A DNA stretch of 64,000 nt from JBBQXY01 sp038209195 (GCA_038209195.1 JBBQXY010000007.1:9617-73616), one strand, 5' to 3'. Counted from the stretch's first letter, positions 51,789 to 60,890 are shown. Program-made: numbers and translations. Notes: generated by a model not told the origin, from the letters alone.

Positions 51789-52442
51789 TTACTTGTCCAG
51801 GTGTGCCAGGCCTTTTTCGACCTCTTGGCGGCTCAATCCGCCAAGCTGCAAGTCGGTATCATTTTTCTTGAGGAGCCGTTGGTAGAATGCTTTGCCTGGC
51901 GCGATCAACTCCTGCGCCGTAGGCTCGTCGCTTTCCACGATGTCGAAAAGCATCTCCTCGGCTTTGCTATACTTACCAGTTAATTCAAAATAGCGGAACA
52001 GTTCGACCTTTGTTGGAAGAGGAAGTTCAAATTCCTCCAACTTTTGCAGGATATCCTCGATGGTTGTAGCAATATCCAGGTCTTTGATCTCTTTATCATG
52101 AAACGAGGCTACAAGGAAAAAGTATAATGCCTTCACATAGCGATAATAGCTCTCATCCGGCTTACCCATTTCCGCGTAGATATCACCCTCCTCTTTGAGA
52201 AGCACAGCGATCCAGAGGCATTTTTCTAGATTCAGCCTGTCTAAGGGCGAGATTAACTTGAGCAACATTTCTTCCGAGGCGGAATTGACGAAGTGGGTGG
52301 TCATGCCGACGGATTGCAAAAACAACTCGTCGGTATTGATCAATGCCTCTTCGTATTTATTGTTTTGCCTCAAGTGCATGATGATGGCTAATGTTCTGCC
52401 AAATCGCTCAGCCATCCTCAGAATATAATCTTTATTGTACAT
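51789..52442 (-). CDS. DUF6483-like helical protein of unknown function
   Basis: The start at 52442 (M-Y-N-K-D-Y-I-L-R-M) is preferred, as the frame upstream to 52514 would run through a hairpin. The 217-residue protein is mostly helical and resembles proteins annotated as DUF6483, with Y-x-x-D-Y-I-L-R-M at the N-terminus and TPR-like helices with Y-x-x-A-x-x-L pairs later. Function is unknown. It follows gltX by 145 bp, with a long hairpin between, on the same strand. The IS200/IS605 element begins 17 bp after its stop codon. Confidence 0.6.
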   Translation of the reverse strand: MYNKDYILRMAERFGRTLAIIMHLRQNNKYEEALINTDELFLQSVGMTTHFVNSASEEMLLKLISPLDRLNLEKCLWIAVLLKEEGDIYAEMGKPDESYYRYVKALYFFLVASFHDKEIKDLDIATTIEDILQKLEEFELPLPTKVELFRYFELTGKYSKAEEMLFDIVESDEPTAQELIAPGKAFYQRLLKKNDTDLQLGGLSRQEVEKGLAHLDK

Positions 52443-52490
52443 GCTGCATACTCTTTGCTTTCGCGCTGCCGGAGATAGCGAACGAGAATG

Positions 52491-52546
52491 TGTTGTGTGG
52501 CAGAGCTTTTGCAATTTGATCTACAAAAAAGCTCTGCCACACAACA
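52491..52546 (-). terminator. 20-bp-stem hairpin downstream of gltX
   Basis: Arms 52491-52510 (TGTTGTGTGGCAGAGCTTTT) and 52527-52546 are perfectly complementary around a 16-nt loop. It starts 41 bp after the gltX stop and precedes the DUF6483-like gene. No U-tract follows. It probably stabilises or ends the gltX transcript. Confidence 0.6.
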
Positions 52547-52586
52547 GTCATAGATGGGTAGTTGCCCGCGCCACGGCGAAGGATTA

Positions 52587-54071
52587 TTATGCCAAACGGG
52601 CTATTGCTTGATCGATACGAGCCATGCTGCGCTCGCGACCGAGCACTTCCATCATTTCAAACAAAGGTGGCGTGGCAGCGCGTCCGCTGACGGCAACACG
52701 AATGGTGCCAAACAGTTGCCCCGGCTTGAGGCTCATGGTAGTTGCCAGTTCACGCATGGCGGGTTCCATCACGCTGTGCTCCCACGATGTCAGGCTATTG
52801 AGTAGATCAAGCGTCTGCACCAGAGCAGCGTGCGTGCGTGACGCATCCATGCCTTTTTGTATGAGCATGGATGTTTCGTAGCCGAGATCATCGCTGTAGA
52901 AAAACGAAACAACATGTGCAGCCTCGCCCAGTGTCTTTAACCGCTCGTGTTCCAGGTGTAGTACTCGCTCGGTATACTCGCGGTCTATTGGACGCCGAAT
53001 GCTGTCTGGTAGACCACCATCGGCCTCTGGTCGCTCCATAAAGGGAATCGTTCGACTGACCAACTCCTCTAACGACAACTGGCGAATGTAATAGCCGTTC
53101 ATCCAGAGCAGTTTATCAGCGTCGTAGATGCCGCCTGAAAGGCCCATCCGCTCTAACGAGAAGTTCTTGATCAGCTCCTCCGTCGTGAATATCTCGGTTT
53201 TATCGTCATAAGACCAGCCTAGCAGTGCCAGGAAATTAAACACCGCCTCCGGTAGATAGCCTTGTTGCTGGAAATCGCCCCATGCAGGCGCACCGCGCCG
53301 TTTGCTGAGCTTCTTCTTATCCTTGCCCAGAATATTGGGGACATGGTAGATGAGTGGCTCTTCCCAGCCCAGAGCCTGATAAATTTGTACGTGCCGTGGT
53401 GCGCTGGAAATCCATTCTTCGCCGCGCAAGACATGGGTAATCTCCATCATATGATCATCGACAATATGCGCGAGATGATAGGTGGGCAAGCCATCCGTCT
53501 TGAGTATGACCGTATCATCGATATCGCTATTCTTAAAGGTAACGGTACCGCGCAGACCATCACGCACGACGGTCTCGCCCTCCAATGGCATCGTAAAGCG
53601 TACGACCCACGTCTGCCCAGCCGCCTCGTTAGCAGTTCGCTCCTCGTCGGTCAGGTAGCGACAATGGCGATCATAGCGCGGCGGAAGTTTCTGTGCCTCC
53701 TGCTCTTTGCGCATCCTGTCCAATCGCTCTGGCGTGCAGTAGCAGCGATAGGCGTGACCGGAGGCGATCAGTTGATGGGCATACTGCTGATAGAGGGCTT
53801 TGCGCTCGGTCTGATAGTAAGGGCCAAAGGGGCCACCATATAACGGCCCTTCGTCAATATCCATCCCCAGCCATTGGAGACCTTCAATGAGGTTATCAAC
53901 CGCGCCTTCCACGGTTCGTGCAACGTCTGTATCTTCAATGCGCAGGATAAACTGTCCTCCGCAGTGGCGTGCATAGAGCCAGCTAAACAGGGCGGTACGA
54001 AAGCCGCCAATATGCTGAAAGCCGGTGGGACTAGGAGCATAGCGCAGACGTACCATCTTACCGTGTGGCAT
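52587..54071 (-). CDS. gltX: Glutamyl-tRNA synthetase
   Basis: The ATG at 54071 is preceded by AAAGGAGGAG with six-base spacing; the frame could run to 54137. The 494-residue class I synthetase shows the HIGH-type motif A-P-S-P-T-G-F-Q-H-I-G-G and the KMSKS-type K-K-L-S-K-R. Between them are R-I-E-D-T-D and the Y-x-C-Y-C-T pair region. An anticodon-binding domain lies in the C-terminal third (about 330-494). The enzyme charges tRNA-Glu (and possibly tRNA-Gln in organisms that use GatCAB; no gat genes are nearby). It is transcribed in the same direction as the DUF6483-like gene. Confidence 0.93.
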   Translation of the reverse strand: MPHGKMVRLRYAPSPTGFQHIGGFRTALFSWLYARHCGGQFILRIEDTDVARTVEGAVDNLIEGLQWLGMDIDEGPLYGGPFGPYYQTERKALYQQYAHQLIASGHAYRCYCTPERLDRMRKEQEAQKLPPRYDRHCRYLTDEERTANEAAGQTWVVRFTMPLEGETVVRDGLRGTVTFKNSDIDDTVILKTDGLPTYHLAHIVDDHMMEITHVLRGEEWISSAPRHVQIYQALGWEEPLIYHVPNILGKDKKKLSKRRGAPAWGDFQQQGYLPEAVFNFLALLGWSYDDKTEIFTTEELIKNFSLERMGLSGGIYDADKLLWMNGYYIRQLSLEELVSRTIPFMERPEADGGLPDSIRRPIDREYTERVLHLEHERLKTLGEAAHVVSFFYSDDLGYETSMLIQKGMDASRTHAALVQTLDLLNSLTSWEHSVMEPAMRELATTMSLKPGQLFGTIRVAVSGRAATPPLFEMMEVLGRERSMARIDQAIARLA

Positions 54072-54328
54072 TGCCTGCTCCTCCTTTGAATGCTGCTCAA
54101 CTTGTGTCATGAAAACAACCCTTCTCTTCTTCAACACGAAATGTATTGCCTTATTCTAACATAGCATGCCAACGATGTGTAGGAGGATAGAAAGACCTTC
54201 CCGCTATTATCATTCTACCCGTTGTGTGGTATCTTAGAATGACTGGCCTAGATACGATGTATGAACACGCGAACGTAGAATACAGCGAAGCATGATGAAA
54301 GCACACGCCAATATATGAAGGTGAATGT

Positions 54329-56440
54329 ATGAGCAAAGCGCGAGCAATGCTACGTCGATACAAGGAAGTGAAACTTCTATCCTGGCTACCAATACTAGTC
54401 CAATTGGCTGTACTCGTCGTAGTTGCAATTGCGCTCCTTCTGCCAGCCCCTTTCGTCCCGTACCAGTTGCCCGCGGGCAGGCCGGGAAGCGATATTATGA
54501 TCAGCAGTTGGCCTACCGCGCTATTAATCCAACGCACTTTCGCGCAGTCACACCGATTGGCATTGTGGAACCCGTATTACGGCGGCGGTCAGCCATTGGC
54601 TGCTGATCCACTTGCCGCGCTCTTTTACCCACCAACGTACCTGGTCCTCTTCCTCTCACTTCGCCGCTATTTCCTCCTGCTCATGTTCGGGCACCTGGTG
54701 TTTGCAGGCCTGGGAATACTTCTCCTGGCGCGTCGTGCGCTTGGATTGCCGCGTTTCGCCGCGCTGGTGGCGGCAGTGAGTTACATGGCGACGCCGCGAC
54801 TGATCAGCCACCTTGGTGCTGGACATATAACTATCGTTCAGACCGTTGCATGGTTCCCCTGGCTTGCTTTAACATGTTGGGCAACGGTAAAAGAATCGCG
54901 CTATGGAGGCGTGCTGCTTGCGCTGTGCCTCGCGCTGACTTTGCTGGCCGGTCATCCGCAAATGGCATACTACGGTCTGTTGATGACCGCCGGGCTGGCG
55001 GTCTGGCTTCTCGTGAAGCGTTGGTGGCTGGAGGGCTATCGGGCTCTACTCAAACCAGTTATGAGCTTAATAGCGGCGGGTGTGATCGGAGCCTTGTTGG
55101 CGGCAGTCCAATTGGTGCCGCTGATGGAATTTACTGCTCGCTCAACGCGCCAGCTCTCGGTGAGTTCCCAGGATACCTATCCGTTGCAGAGCTTCCTTTA
55201 CGAGCTGATCAATCAGCAGCCGAGGCTCAGATTGCCCTGGGAGGGTATGATTACGCCCGGTCTGGTCGTCCTTGCCCTGGCTCTGCTTGCGTTAGCGACA
55301 CAGTGGCGTAAGGCCTGGCCTCTGCTTCTTGGAGTTGTGTTAGTAGCCGGGCTTGCCATGGGCAACTCTTCGTTCTTCTACCTGCTTGTCGCGCGGATAC
55401 TGCCCGATTTCGATCTCTTTCGCGGTCTTGCCCGCATCTGGTTCATCGCACTTGTTGCGATCTCGCTACTAGCCGGGCTTGGTGCCGAAGCACTACTCAA
55501 AGGTGTGCAGCGCATCTCGTCTCGTGGAGCAGTCGCTACTGGTTTCTTCCTTGTCCTTATTGTTGCACTTACGCTTGTCGTGACCGATAGTGGCTACGCC
55601 CAGTCCTACGATGTGCGCGAGGCCACCATTCCTTCTGCGCTTGCACGCACGGCGGCACATTGGGCTGGCTCTGGGCGGATCTATGGCGTGCAGGAAAACA
55701 TTCTACAAGTCAGTGCGGTGCAGTTACAGGTACGCCTCGCCGATGGCTGGGATCCCCTCTTGATCGAGTCCTACGTCTCTTTTATGCAACGCGCTGGCGG
55801 TTATACCACGCAAGAAAGCTATCAGCTCCACATTCCAGCCGGTGATGGGCCTTCTGTTAAACCGAATGCCCTGCTGCTTGGTTTGATGGATGTGAGCATT
55901 GTAATATCGCGGAGGCCGCTGATCGATCCACGTCTGGTGCTGGTGGGGAAAGTGGATGGCACGCTGATCTATAAGAATACGGACGATGCTGGCCCTGGCT
56001 ATCTTGTGAGAGCAGGGGGTGGCGGTGATCCGCCATCGCTTGACCTGATGCAGCGGCTCGACGGTGCCGTGCGTACCATCACTCAAGCACCTGAGCAAGA
56101 TACATTCACCTTCTCCACCAGTACAACAGCCTATTTTGTTATTGCTACGCCAGCGTTTCCCGGTTGGATCGCCACCCTGGACGGACGTCCCGTACTCATT
56201 CAGCAGATCTCAGGACTGTTGCCGGCGATCAAGGTTGGAGCTGGAAGGCACACTCTGAGCTATACGTATGCCCCATCATCTGTGCGCCTCGGTGCCATAC
56301 TCTCGGTGATCAGTCTTTTGACCGCCCTTGCGTGGCTCATTGCGAGTATGGCAGACCTACTTGGTTTTCATAAGATGGGATGGAATATGTTTGGTGCTCC
56401 TCGAACGGAAAAAAAAGCTGATAGACTAACTCGAAAATAA
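54329..56440 (+). CDS. YfhO-like polytopic membrane protein
   Basis: The 703-residue protein has about twelve transmembrane helices and a C-terminal extracytoplasmic beta domain (about 430-660), an arrangement like YfhO, a GT-C fold glycosyltransferase-like protein of Gram-positives. The N-terminal region G-S-D-I-M-I-S-S-W, P-Y-Y-G-G-G-Q-P-L and D-P-L-A-A-L-F-Y-P-P fits the conserved D and Q residues of that family. It may glycosylate lipid or wall polymers. The start follows AAGGTG. lysA begins within 40 bp, possibly as part of the same transcript. Confidence 0.8.
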   Translation: MSKARAMLRRYKEVKLLSWLPILVQLAVLVVVAIALLLPAPFVPYQLPAGRPGSDIMISSWPTALLIQRTFAQSHRLALWNPYYGGGQPLAADPLAALFYPPTYLVLFLSLRRYFLLLMFGHLVFAGLGILLLARRALGLPRFAALVAAVSYMATPRLISHLGAGHITIVQTVAWFPWLALTCWATVKESRYGGVLLALCLALTLLAGHPQMAYYGLLMTAGLAVWLLVKRWWLEGYRALLKPVMSLIAAGVIGALLAAVQLVPLMEFTARSTRQLSVSSQDTYPLQSFLYELINQQPRLRLPWEGMITPGLVVLALALLALATQWRKAWPLLLGVVLVAGLAMGNSSFFYLLVARILPDFDLFRGLARIWFIALVAISLLAGLGAEALLKGVQRISSRGAVATGFFLVLIVALTLVVTDSGYAQSYDVREATIPSALARTAAHWAGSGRIYGVQENILQVSAVQLQVRLADGWDPLLIESYVSFMQRAGGYTTQESYQLHIPAGDGPSVKPNALLLGLMDVSIVISRRPLIDPRLVLVGKVDGTLIYKNTDDAGPGYLVRAGGGGDPPSLDLMQRLDGAVRTITQAPEQDTFTFSTSTTAYFVIATPAFPGWIATLDGRPVLIQQISGLLPAIKVGAGRHTLSYTYAPSSVRLGAILSVISLLTALAWLIASMADLLGFHKMGWNMFGAPRTEKKADRLTRK

Positions 56441-56477
56441 ACTGTTGGCAAATCTTTGGAAAGAAGTAGCAGAAATT

Positions 56478-57812
56478 ATGCGAAATCCACTTTTTCGTTT
56501 GCTGCCTGAAACAGCCTCCCTTTCTTCTGGAGGCGTCCTGCATCTAGCGGGTTATCCTGTTCCTGATCTGGCCGAGAAATATGGAACGCCCCTATATATT
56601 TTTGATCGCTTGACGATCATTAACGCTTGTAAGAGCTATCAGCAAGCGTTTCAGCGGCACTTTACAGCCTCTGCAACAGAAATACTTTATGCTTCCAAAG
56701 CATATCTCGCGCCACTCATAGCACGGGTATTGGCTGAACAGGGGATAGGATTGGACGTTGTCTCAGGAGGTGAGTTGCAAGTTGCCAAGCGGGCAGATTT
56801 TCCGCTCCACCACATTTCGTTTCATGGCAATAACAAATCTGTGGATGAGCTGTGTATGGCATTGGACATGGGGGTAGGGCGCATCGTCCTGGATAATTGG
56901 AGCGAATTAGAGACTCTGACGCGCCTGGCTAGCCAACGAGGAATGCAGCCAGGCGTGTTAGTACGAGTGGCACCAGACGTACATACTGATACCCATCGTT
57001 ATCTGCAAACGGGCCACGCAGCCTCGAAATTTGGTTTCGCTCTGGGCAATGGGGAGGCCAAATCAGCTATGTTGCGTATCATCGCTGAGGGAAAATTGCG
57101 TCTGTTGGGCCTGCATGCCCATAGCGGCACAATGTTGCGCGAGGTACGACCATACCAGGAGAGTTTAGAGCGGTTACTCATGCTCGCGGGCACAGTCAAT
57201 GCTGAAACACAGTGGTGGCCAGCAGAGATAAGCCCTGGCGGTGGCTGGGCCATTGATACGTCGGAGGAGCTAGCTACTCAAGGAGTTGAGGTGTTGGCTC
57301 AGGCTCTACAACAAAGCATGGAGCGCGGCTTACAAGCTCTTGGTAAAAACTTGCCAGCTCCAAAATTGATCATCGAGCCGGGGCGCTCAATTATTGCTCG
57401 TGCTGGTGTAGCGGTCTATCGTGTGGGGGTACGCAAGCCTACGCCGGGAGGAGTTACGTATGTATTCGTAGACGGGGGGATGGCAGATAATATTCGGCCT
57501 GCCCTCTATGGTGCTCAGTATACCGCGTTCGCGGTGGAACGGGCCAACGCTCCGTTAGTAGAAGATGTTTGTATTGCTGGTCGGTATTGTGAGTCGGGGG
57601 ATATACTGATTGAACATGTCATGGTACCCACGATGCAAGAGGGAGACCTGTTGGCTTTACCAACGGCTGGAGCCTACTGCTTGCCGATGGCGAGCAATTA
57701 TAACCTGGTGCCGCGTCCAGCCGTAGTATTGGTAGACGAAGAAACGGTGCAGCTCATGGAGCGGCGCGAAACCTACGAAGATATATTGTCGCGCTATCCG
57801 CGTGAAGCATAA
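56478..57812 (+). CDS. lysA: Diaminopimelate decarboxylase
   Basis: LysA makes L-lysine from meso-diaminopimelate with PLP. The 444-residue protein (ATG 56478; a TTG at 56445 is possible) has the alanine-racemase-like barrel: the PLP Lys74 in Y-A-S-K-A, H-A-H-S-G-T-M, S-P-G-G-G-W, E-P-G-R-S-I and the catalytic C-E-S-G-D and G-A-Y-x-x-x-M-x-S-x-Y-N motifs. The C-E-S-G-D segment contributes the Cys of the partner subunit. It lies right after the YfhO-like gene, and no other lysine genes are visible. No lysine riboswitch is present because the upstream space is coding. Confidence 0.93.
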   Translation: MRNPLFRLLPETASLSSGGVLHLAGYPVPDLAEKYGTPLYIFDRLTIINACKSYQQAFQRHFTASATEILYASKAYLAPLIARVLAEQGIGLDVVSGGELQVAKRADFPLHHISFHGNNKSVDELCMALDMGVGRIVLDNWSELETLTRLASQRGMQPGVLVRVAPDVHTDTHRYLQTGHAASKFGFALGNGEAKSAMLRIIAEGKLRLLGLHAHSGTMLREVRPYQESLERLLMLAGTVNAETQWWPAEISPGGGWAIDTSEELATQGVEVLAQALQQSMERGLQALGKNLPAPKLIIEPGRSIIARAGVAVYRVGVRKPTPGGVTYVFVDGGMADNIRPALYGAQYTAFAVERANAPLVEDVCIAGRYCESGDILIEHVMVPTMQEGDLLALPTAGAYCLPMASNYNLVPRPAVVLVDEETVQLMERRETYEDILSRYPREA

Positions 57813-57920
57813 GCTATGAGCTACTTTCTTCTCTGGCTCAAATAGGGTAAACTGTAAAGAGAAAAGTCGTGGTATGAATTGGACGCGTCCTGTTTTTGGC
57901 ATAGAAAGCAGTGAAAAAAG

Positions 57921-58583
57921 ATGAAATGGCAGCAACCACAAGATAACACGTACGGGAATATAGATGAACACGACGCACCAACCGAACCAATGACGCCAAT
58001 TTACCCATCGCCATCAGCCCTTACTATACCCAACGGCGTTCCCACCGTTGATAGCCGGGGTATTCCAATGCCCATACCGCATGAACGCCCCTTCCCATTC
58101 CAGGATATGCAGCAAAACCCAGCCCCTTTCGAAGCCGTAGTACCGGTCTACCCAGTGTTACCGCCAGTCCCTAAAAACGCCAAAAAGAGTAAGCGACCAG
58201 CCGGTGGTGCCATTCCCGAGTATCCTGTCCAGCCAGCAGGAATTGAAGGTATTGCAGGTACTCCAGGTGCAAATAAACCTGTTTCGCCAACACAACACAG
58301 ACAGAGTGCTTTGCCAGCGCTGGTGGGCTTGTTCTTTGTCATGGTACAACTGTTGTTGCTCGTGCGCTTTGTGTTGAGGCTATTGAATTTTTCAGGGAAC
58401 GTGCAATGGACGGGTACCATTTATGCCATCAGTGGTATATTCGTGCTGCCGTTTCGTCTGCTTTTAGAAAATATAAACTTCCCCATTCCAAATACACTGG
58501 AAATATATACCTTGATAGCAATCCTCGTCTATGGCTTGCTGTCACGTCTCATCGTGCGCTTGTTGAAGGTTATACTTCGCTAA
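57921..58583 (+). CDS. YggT family membrane protein with proline-rich N-terminus
   Basis: The 220-residue protein has a long polar, proline-rich N-terminal part (about 1-130, with many P, T, Q and P-x-P pairs) and a YggT domain (about 132-220) with two membrane helices and F-V-L-P-F-R-L-L-L-E-N between them (the YggT P-x-R-x-hydrophobic signature). YggT proteins occur in division or osmotic-stress contexts. Here the disordered tail is unusual. The start has only a weak A-rich ribosome site. It is convergent with the zinc-ribbon gene 7 bp downstream. Confidence 0.8.
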   Translation: MKWQQPQDNTYGNIDEHDAPTEPMTPIYPSPSALTIPNGVPTVDSRGIPMPIPHERPFPFQDMQQNPAPFEAVVPVYPVLPPVPKNAKKSKRPAGGAIPEYPVQPAGIEGIAGTPGANKPVSPTQHRQSALPALVGLFFVMVQLLLLVRFVLRLLNFSGNVQWTGTIYAISGIFVLPFRLLLENINFPIPNTLEIYTLIAILVYGLLSRLIVRLLKVILR

Positions 58584-58590
58584 CGACCGT

Positions 58591-58980
58591 CTACTCAGTT
58601 TCCGTGAAAAGGCGTTGGAAGTCACCATCAAAAGCTTGGAGAAAAAGATGCATGTCCAAGACGTCATCAGGGGTAACGAGTGCGCCAGGTAACGGTGTCT
58701 CCGGCAAGGCGGGGAAAGCTGGTCTGGGTTCCTCTGGCATAGGTGTGGTTGGTGGTTTAGAAAGACGGTAACTGGTTACGCGTTGACGTCCCTGTAATTG
58801 TGGTGGAAACTTAACAACGTAGGTGTCTTTCTGTGTGCAGTCTATGCAACTAATCATCACCATCCATACTTCGCTGCGACGAGCCAGTACCAGCATATTA
58901 TCTGGCTCGTAGGGGCGACCACATTGCAGACAGTGCTGCTCCATAAACAGTCTTCGTATAATACGCTCCTGCCCATCCAT
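58591..58980 (-). CDS. Zinc-ribbon protein of unknown function
   Basis: The 129-residue protein carries two C-x2-C pairs, C17/C20 (C-L-Q-C-G-R-P-Y) and C45/C48 (C-I-D-C), spaced like a zinc ribbon, in a compact N-terminal half. The C-terminal half is P-rich and then acidic and helical (D-V-L-D-M-H-L-F-L-Q-A-F). A second in-frame Met (M13) is another possible start. It lies 19 bp after the BFN gene stop on the same strand and is probably in operon with it. No family name can be given with confidence. Confidence 0.65.
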   Translation of the reverse strand: MDGQERIIRRLFMEQHCLQCGRPYEPDNMLVLARRSEVWMVMISCIDCTQKDTYVVKFPPQLQGRQRVTSYRLSKPPTTPMPEEPRPAFPALPETPLPGALVTPDDVLDMHLFLQAFDGDFQRLFTETE

Positions 58981-58999
58981 CTACTTAACTCTTTCCGAT

Positions 59000-59530
59000 T
59001 TACTCTTTTCCAAATTCATCCAATACATCCAAACTATTGATAAAGTCGCGGTATGCGTCGAGATTGTCTTGATCTGACTCTTTTCTATCTCTGCGCTGTT
59101 CGGCCTTTGAAAGCGATTGCTCATCATTGGATTCCAGAGCTACACCTGCTCGCTCAAGCACACTGTCTTCGACGAAAATCGGTGTCTTTGCACGAACGGC
59201 TAGCGCGATCGCATCGCTGGGCCTGGAGTCAACTTCAACGTGCCGACCTGCGACATCTAACACGAGTCGTGCATAGAAGATGTCATCAATCAAGTCAGAA
59301 ATGACAATACTAACCATTTTTGCACCCAAATCCCCTATCACATTTTTCAGCAAGTCATGTGTTAATGGGCGAGGTGAGGTCGTACCTTGAAGTTCAACAG
59401 CAATTGCATAAGCCTCCGCATGCGCTATCCAGATAAATAGATAGCGTTCTTGCTTTGTCGCTTTCAAGATGACCACTCGCTGCTGCGTGGCCAGATTTAT
59501 TCGCACGCTTTCAACTGTCATCTCAACCAT
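59000..59530 (-). CDS. Bifunctional nuclease (BFN/DUF151) family protein
   Basis: GAGGGAG lies seven bases before the ATG at 59530, giving 176 residues (frame open to 59602). The N-terminal DUF151 domain (about 3-135) has M-T-V-E-S-V-R, Y-L-F-I-W-I-A-H-A-E-A, F-Y-A-R-L-V and the strongly conserved V-D-S-R-P-S-D-A-I-A-L-A-V-R. The C-terminal 40 residues are charged and lack the UVR domain that some homologues have. The plant BFN proteins cleave RNA and DNA; bacterial function is not settled. It is divergent from lexA across a 479-bp gap and co-directional with the zinc-ribbon protein. Confidence 0.88.
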   Translation of the reverse strand: MVEMTVESVRINLATQQRVVILKATKQERYLFIWIAHAEAYAIAVELQGTTSPRPLTHDLLKNVIGDLGAKMVSIVISDLIDDIFYARLVLDVAGRHVEVDSRPSDAIALAVRAKTPIFVEDSVLERAGVALESNDEQSLSKAEQRRDRKESDQDNLDAYRDFINSLDVLDEFGKE

Positions 59531-59865
59531 AAATGAACTCCCTCTTGTATATCTGGGGTCCGTCGTGTTTCTGACGCCTATTTCGTGAACGTAATTATCC
59601 ATGGGTTCAGAATGGTGTTACCCCTGAACGCTCTAGCACCCTCTCCTCAACAAAAACAGGTGCTTACGCACGGCCAGTGTCAAGTTACTCACACGTTTAA
59701 CGTCTCCATTGTACACTTATCCACGGGTCTGACGCAAATAAGCAACCGGCTTTTCAGCAAGTCCATCAGCGCATAGCTAGCAGAAAGTGCCTTCATGTTT
59801 CGCTCCCATTCGAGTATAGCAAAACGCGCCCATTATTCCAAGTCCCAAAAGGAGGGAAATTCAAA

Positions 59866-59883
59866 TCCGAAATAATATTCGGA
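59866..59883. promoter_or_regulatory. 18-bp inverted repeat upstream of lexA
   Basis: TCCGAAATAATATTCGGA has 6-bp complementary arms and an A/T-only centre. It lies 20 bp upstream of the lexA -35 hexamer, between the divergent lexA and BFN genes, and could be a binding site for a dimeric regulator. Confidence 0.4.
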
Positions 59884-59903
59884 AAATTCGTTCGACAAAA
59901 TAC

Positions 59904-59932
59904 TTGAAATGTAAGACTTGATGTGCTATTAT
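59904..59932 (+). promoter_or_regulatory. lexA promoter
   Basis: TTGAAA (59904-59909), a 17-bp spacer and TATTAT (59927-59932) each match the consensus hexamers at five of six positions. Transcription would start near 59940, about 70 bp before the lexA ATG. Confidence 0.6.
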
Positions 59933-59938
59933 TAATTT

Positions 59939-59950
59939 GAATAATCGTTC
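59939..59950 (+). promoter_or_regulatory. Candidate SOS box (LexA operator)
   Basis: GAATAATCGTTC fits the Gram-positive LexA site GAAC-N4-GTTC with one mismatch. It sits on the predicted transcription start of lexA, where a repressor would block transcription, in line with autoregulation. Confidence 0.5.
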
Positions 59951-60009
59951 TACTTTTGGGTAGTGTGGAAAATTTTACAGCCTATTTCAGAAAGGCGGAT
60001 ACAAGCTCT

Positions 60010-60645
60010 ATGTCATCAGAACAAGCAAGCGACATACAACGCAGAATGTATGCATTCATAGCCAGTTATATGAAGAAGGAGGGCATGCCTCCTACCAATC
60101 GTGAGATTGGGCGTGAGTTGCAGATTGCCAGCACAGGACATGTAGATTATCATCTCACCATGTTGGAGAAAAAAGGGATGATTTCGCGTCAACCGAAAAA
60201 GAGCCGCGGAATCAAGCTCATGAAGCCGTCCTCAGGCATTCTTGTGATGGGCTCTATTGCCGCTGGTCAACCCCTGGAAATTGCCTCTGACCCTGATCAG
60301 ATGATTGATGTGGGACGTGAGATGGAACACGACAACACTTACGCCTTGATCGTGAAAGGCCGCTCTATGATCGAAGATCATATCTGCGATGGTGATTATG
60401 TCGTCATCAAGCCGCAATCTACCTGCAATAACGGCGATATTGTCGTTGCTGTCCATTTTCAGCAGGGAAGTAGTGGGAGCGCAACACTCAAACGTTTCTT
60501 CCAGGAGAAGGAGCATAACCGCATTCGCTTGCAACCCGCGAACTCGGAGCTTGAGCCCATCCTCATTCCTAAAAGTGAGTGGGACGAGGAATGGCATGTG
60601 CAGGGAAAAGTTGTCGCCATCTTCCGCCAATGTAACGCCGCGTAG
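60010..60645 (+). CDS. lexA: LexA repressor
   Basis: LexA represses DNA-damage genes and cleaves itself when RecA is activated. The 211-residue protein (ATG 60010; an alternative GTG lies at 59956-59964 in frame) has a winged helix DNA-binding domain (about 1-70, P-T-N-R-E-I-G-R-E-L with S-T-G-H-V-D-Y-H-L) and an S24 peptidase domain. The cleavage site is Ala85-Gly86 in I-A-A-G-Q-P, nucleophile Ser119 in K-G-R-S-M and general base Lys161 in T-L-K-R-F. All catalytic residues are present. It is followed by a 17-bp-stem hairpin. A promoter and a candidate operator lie upstream. Confidence 0.93.
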   Translation: MSSEQASDIQRRMYAFIASYMKKEGMPPTNREIGRELQIASTGHVDYHLTMLEKKGMISRQPKKSRGIKLMKPSSGILVMGSIAAGQPLEIASDPDQMIDVGREMEHDNTYALIVKGRSMIEDHICDGDYVVIKPQSTCNNGDIVVAVHFQQGSSGSATLKRFFQEKEHNRIRLQPANSELEPILIPKSEWDEEWHVQGKVVAIFRQCNAA

Positions 60646-60675
60646 GCATCCCTCAACAATACTCATCTATAGAAC

Positions 60676-60725
60676 TGATGTGGTTAGGTAAGCACCTTTT
60701 CGCAGGCACTTACCTAACCACATCA
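60676..60725 (+). terminator. 17-bp-stem hairpin downstream of lexA
   Basis: Arms 60676-60692 (TGATGTGGTTAGGTAAG) and 60709-60725 are perfectly complementary around a 16-nt loop, starting 30 bp after the lexA stop codon. No U-tract follows, as with the other long hairpins in this window. Confidence 0.6.
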
Positions 60726-60779
60726 CTACACCTCCTCGTGCTCTTTCGTGGTAACTCTGGTAATACCGCTCGTATCCTC

Positions 60780-60808
60780 TTGTACTCTTTGCACAATTAT
60801 GGTATAGT
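60780..60808 (+). promoter_or_regulatory. Weak promoter candidate
   Basis: TTGTAC (60780-60785), a 17-bp spacer and TATAGT (60803-60808) lie about 80 bp before the ATG at 60891. The -10 box is good and the -35 box is poor. Confidence 0.3.
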
Positions 60809-60890
60809 CAGTTTAAGAAGAAATTCGTTTGCTCAAAACTGAAGTGATTTTGATGCCTTGATGTTGTGGCACAGAAAGGAAAGCACTCAT

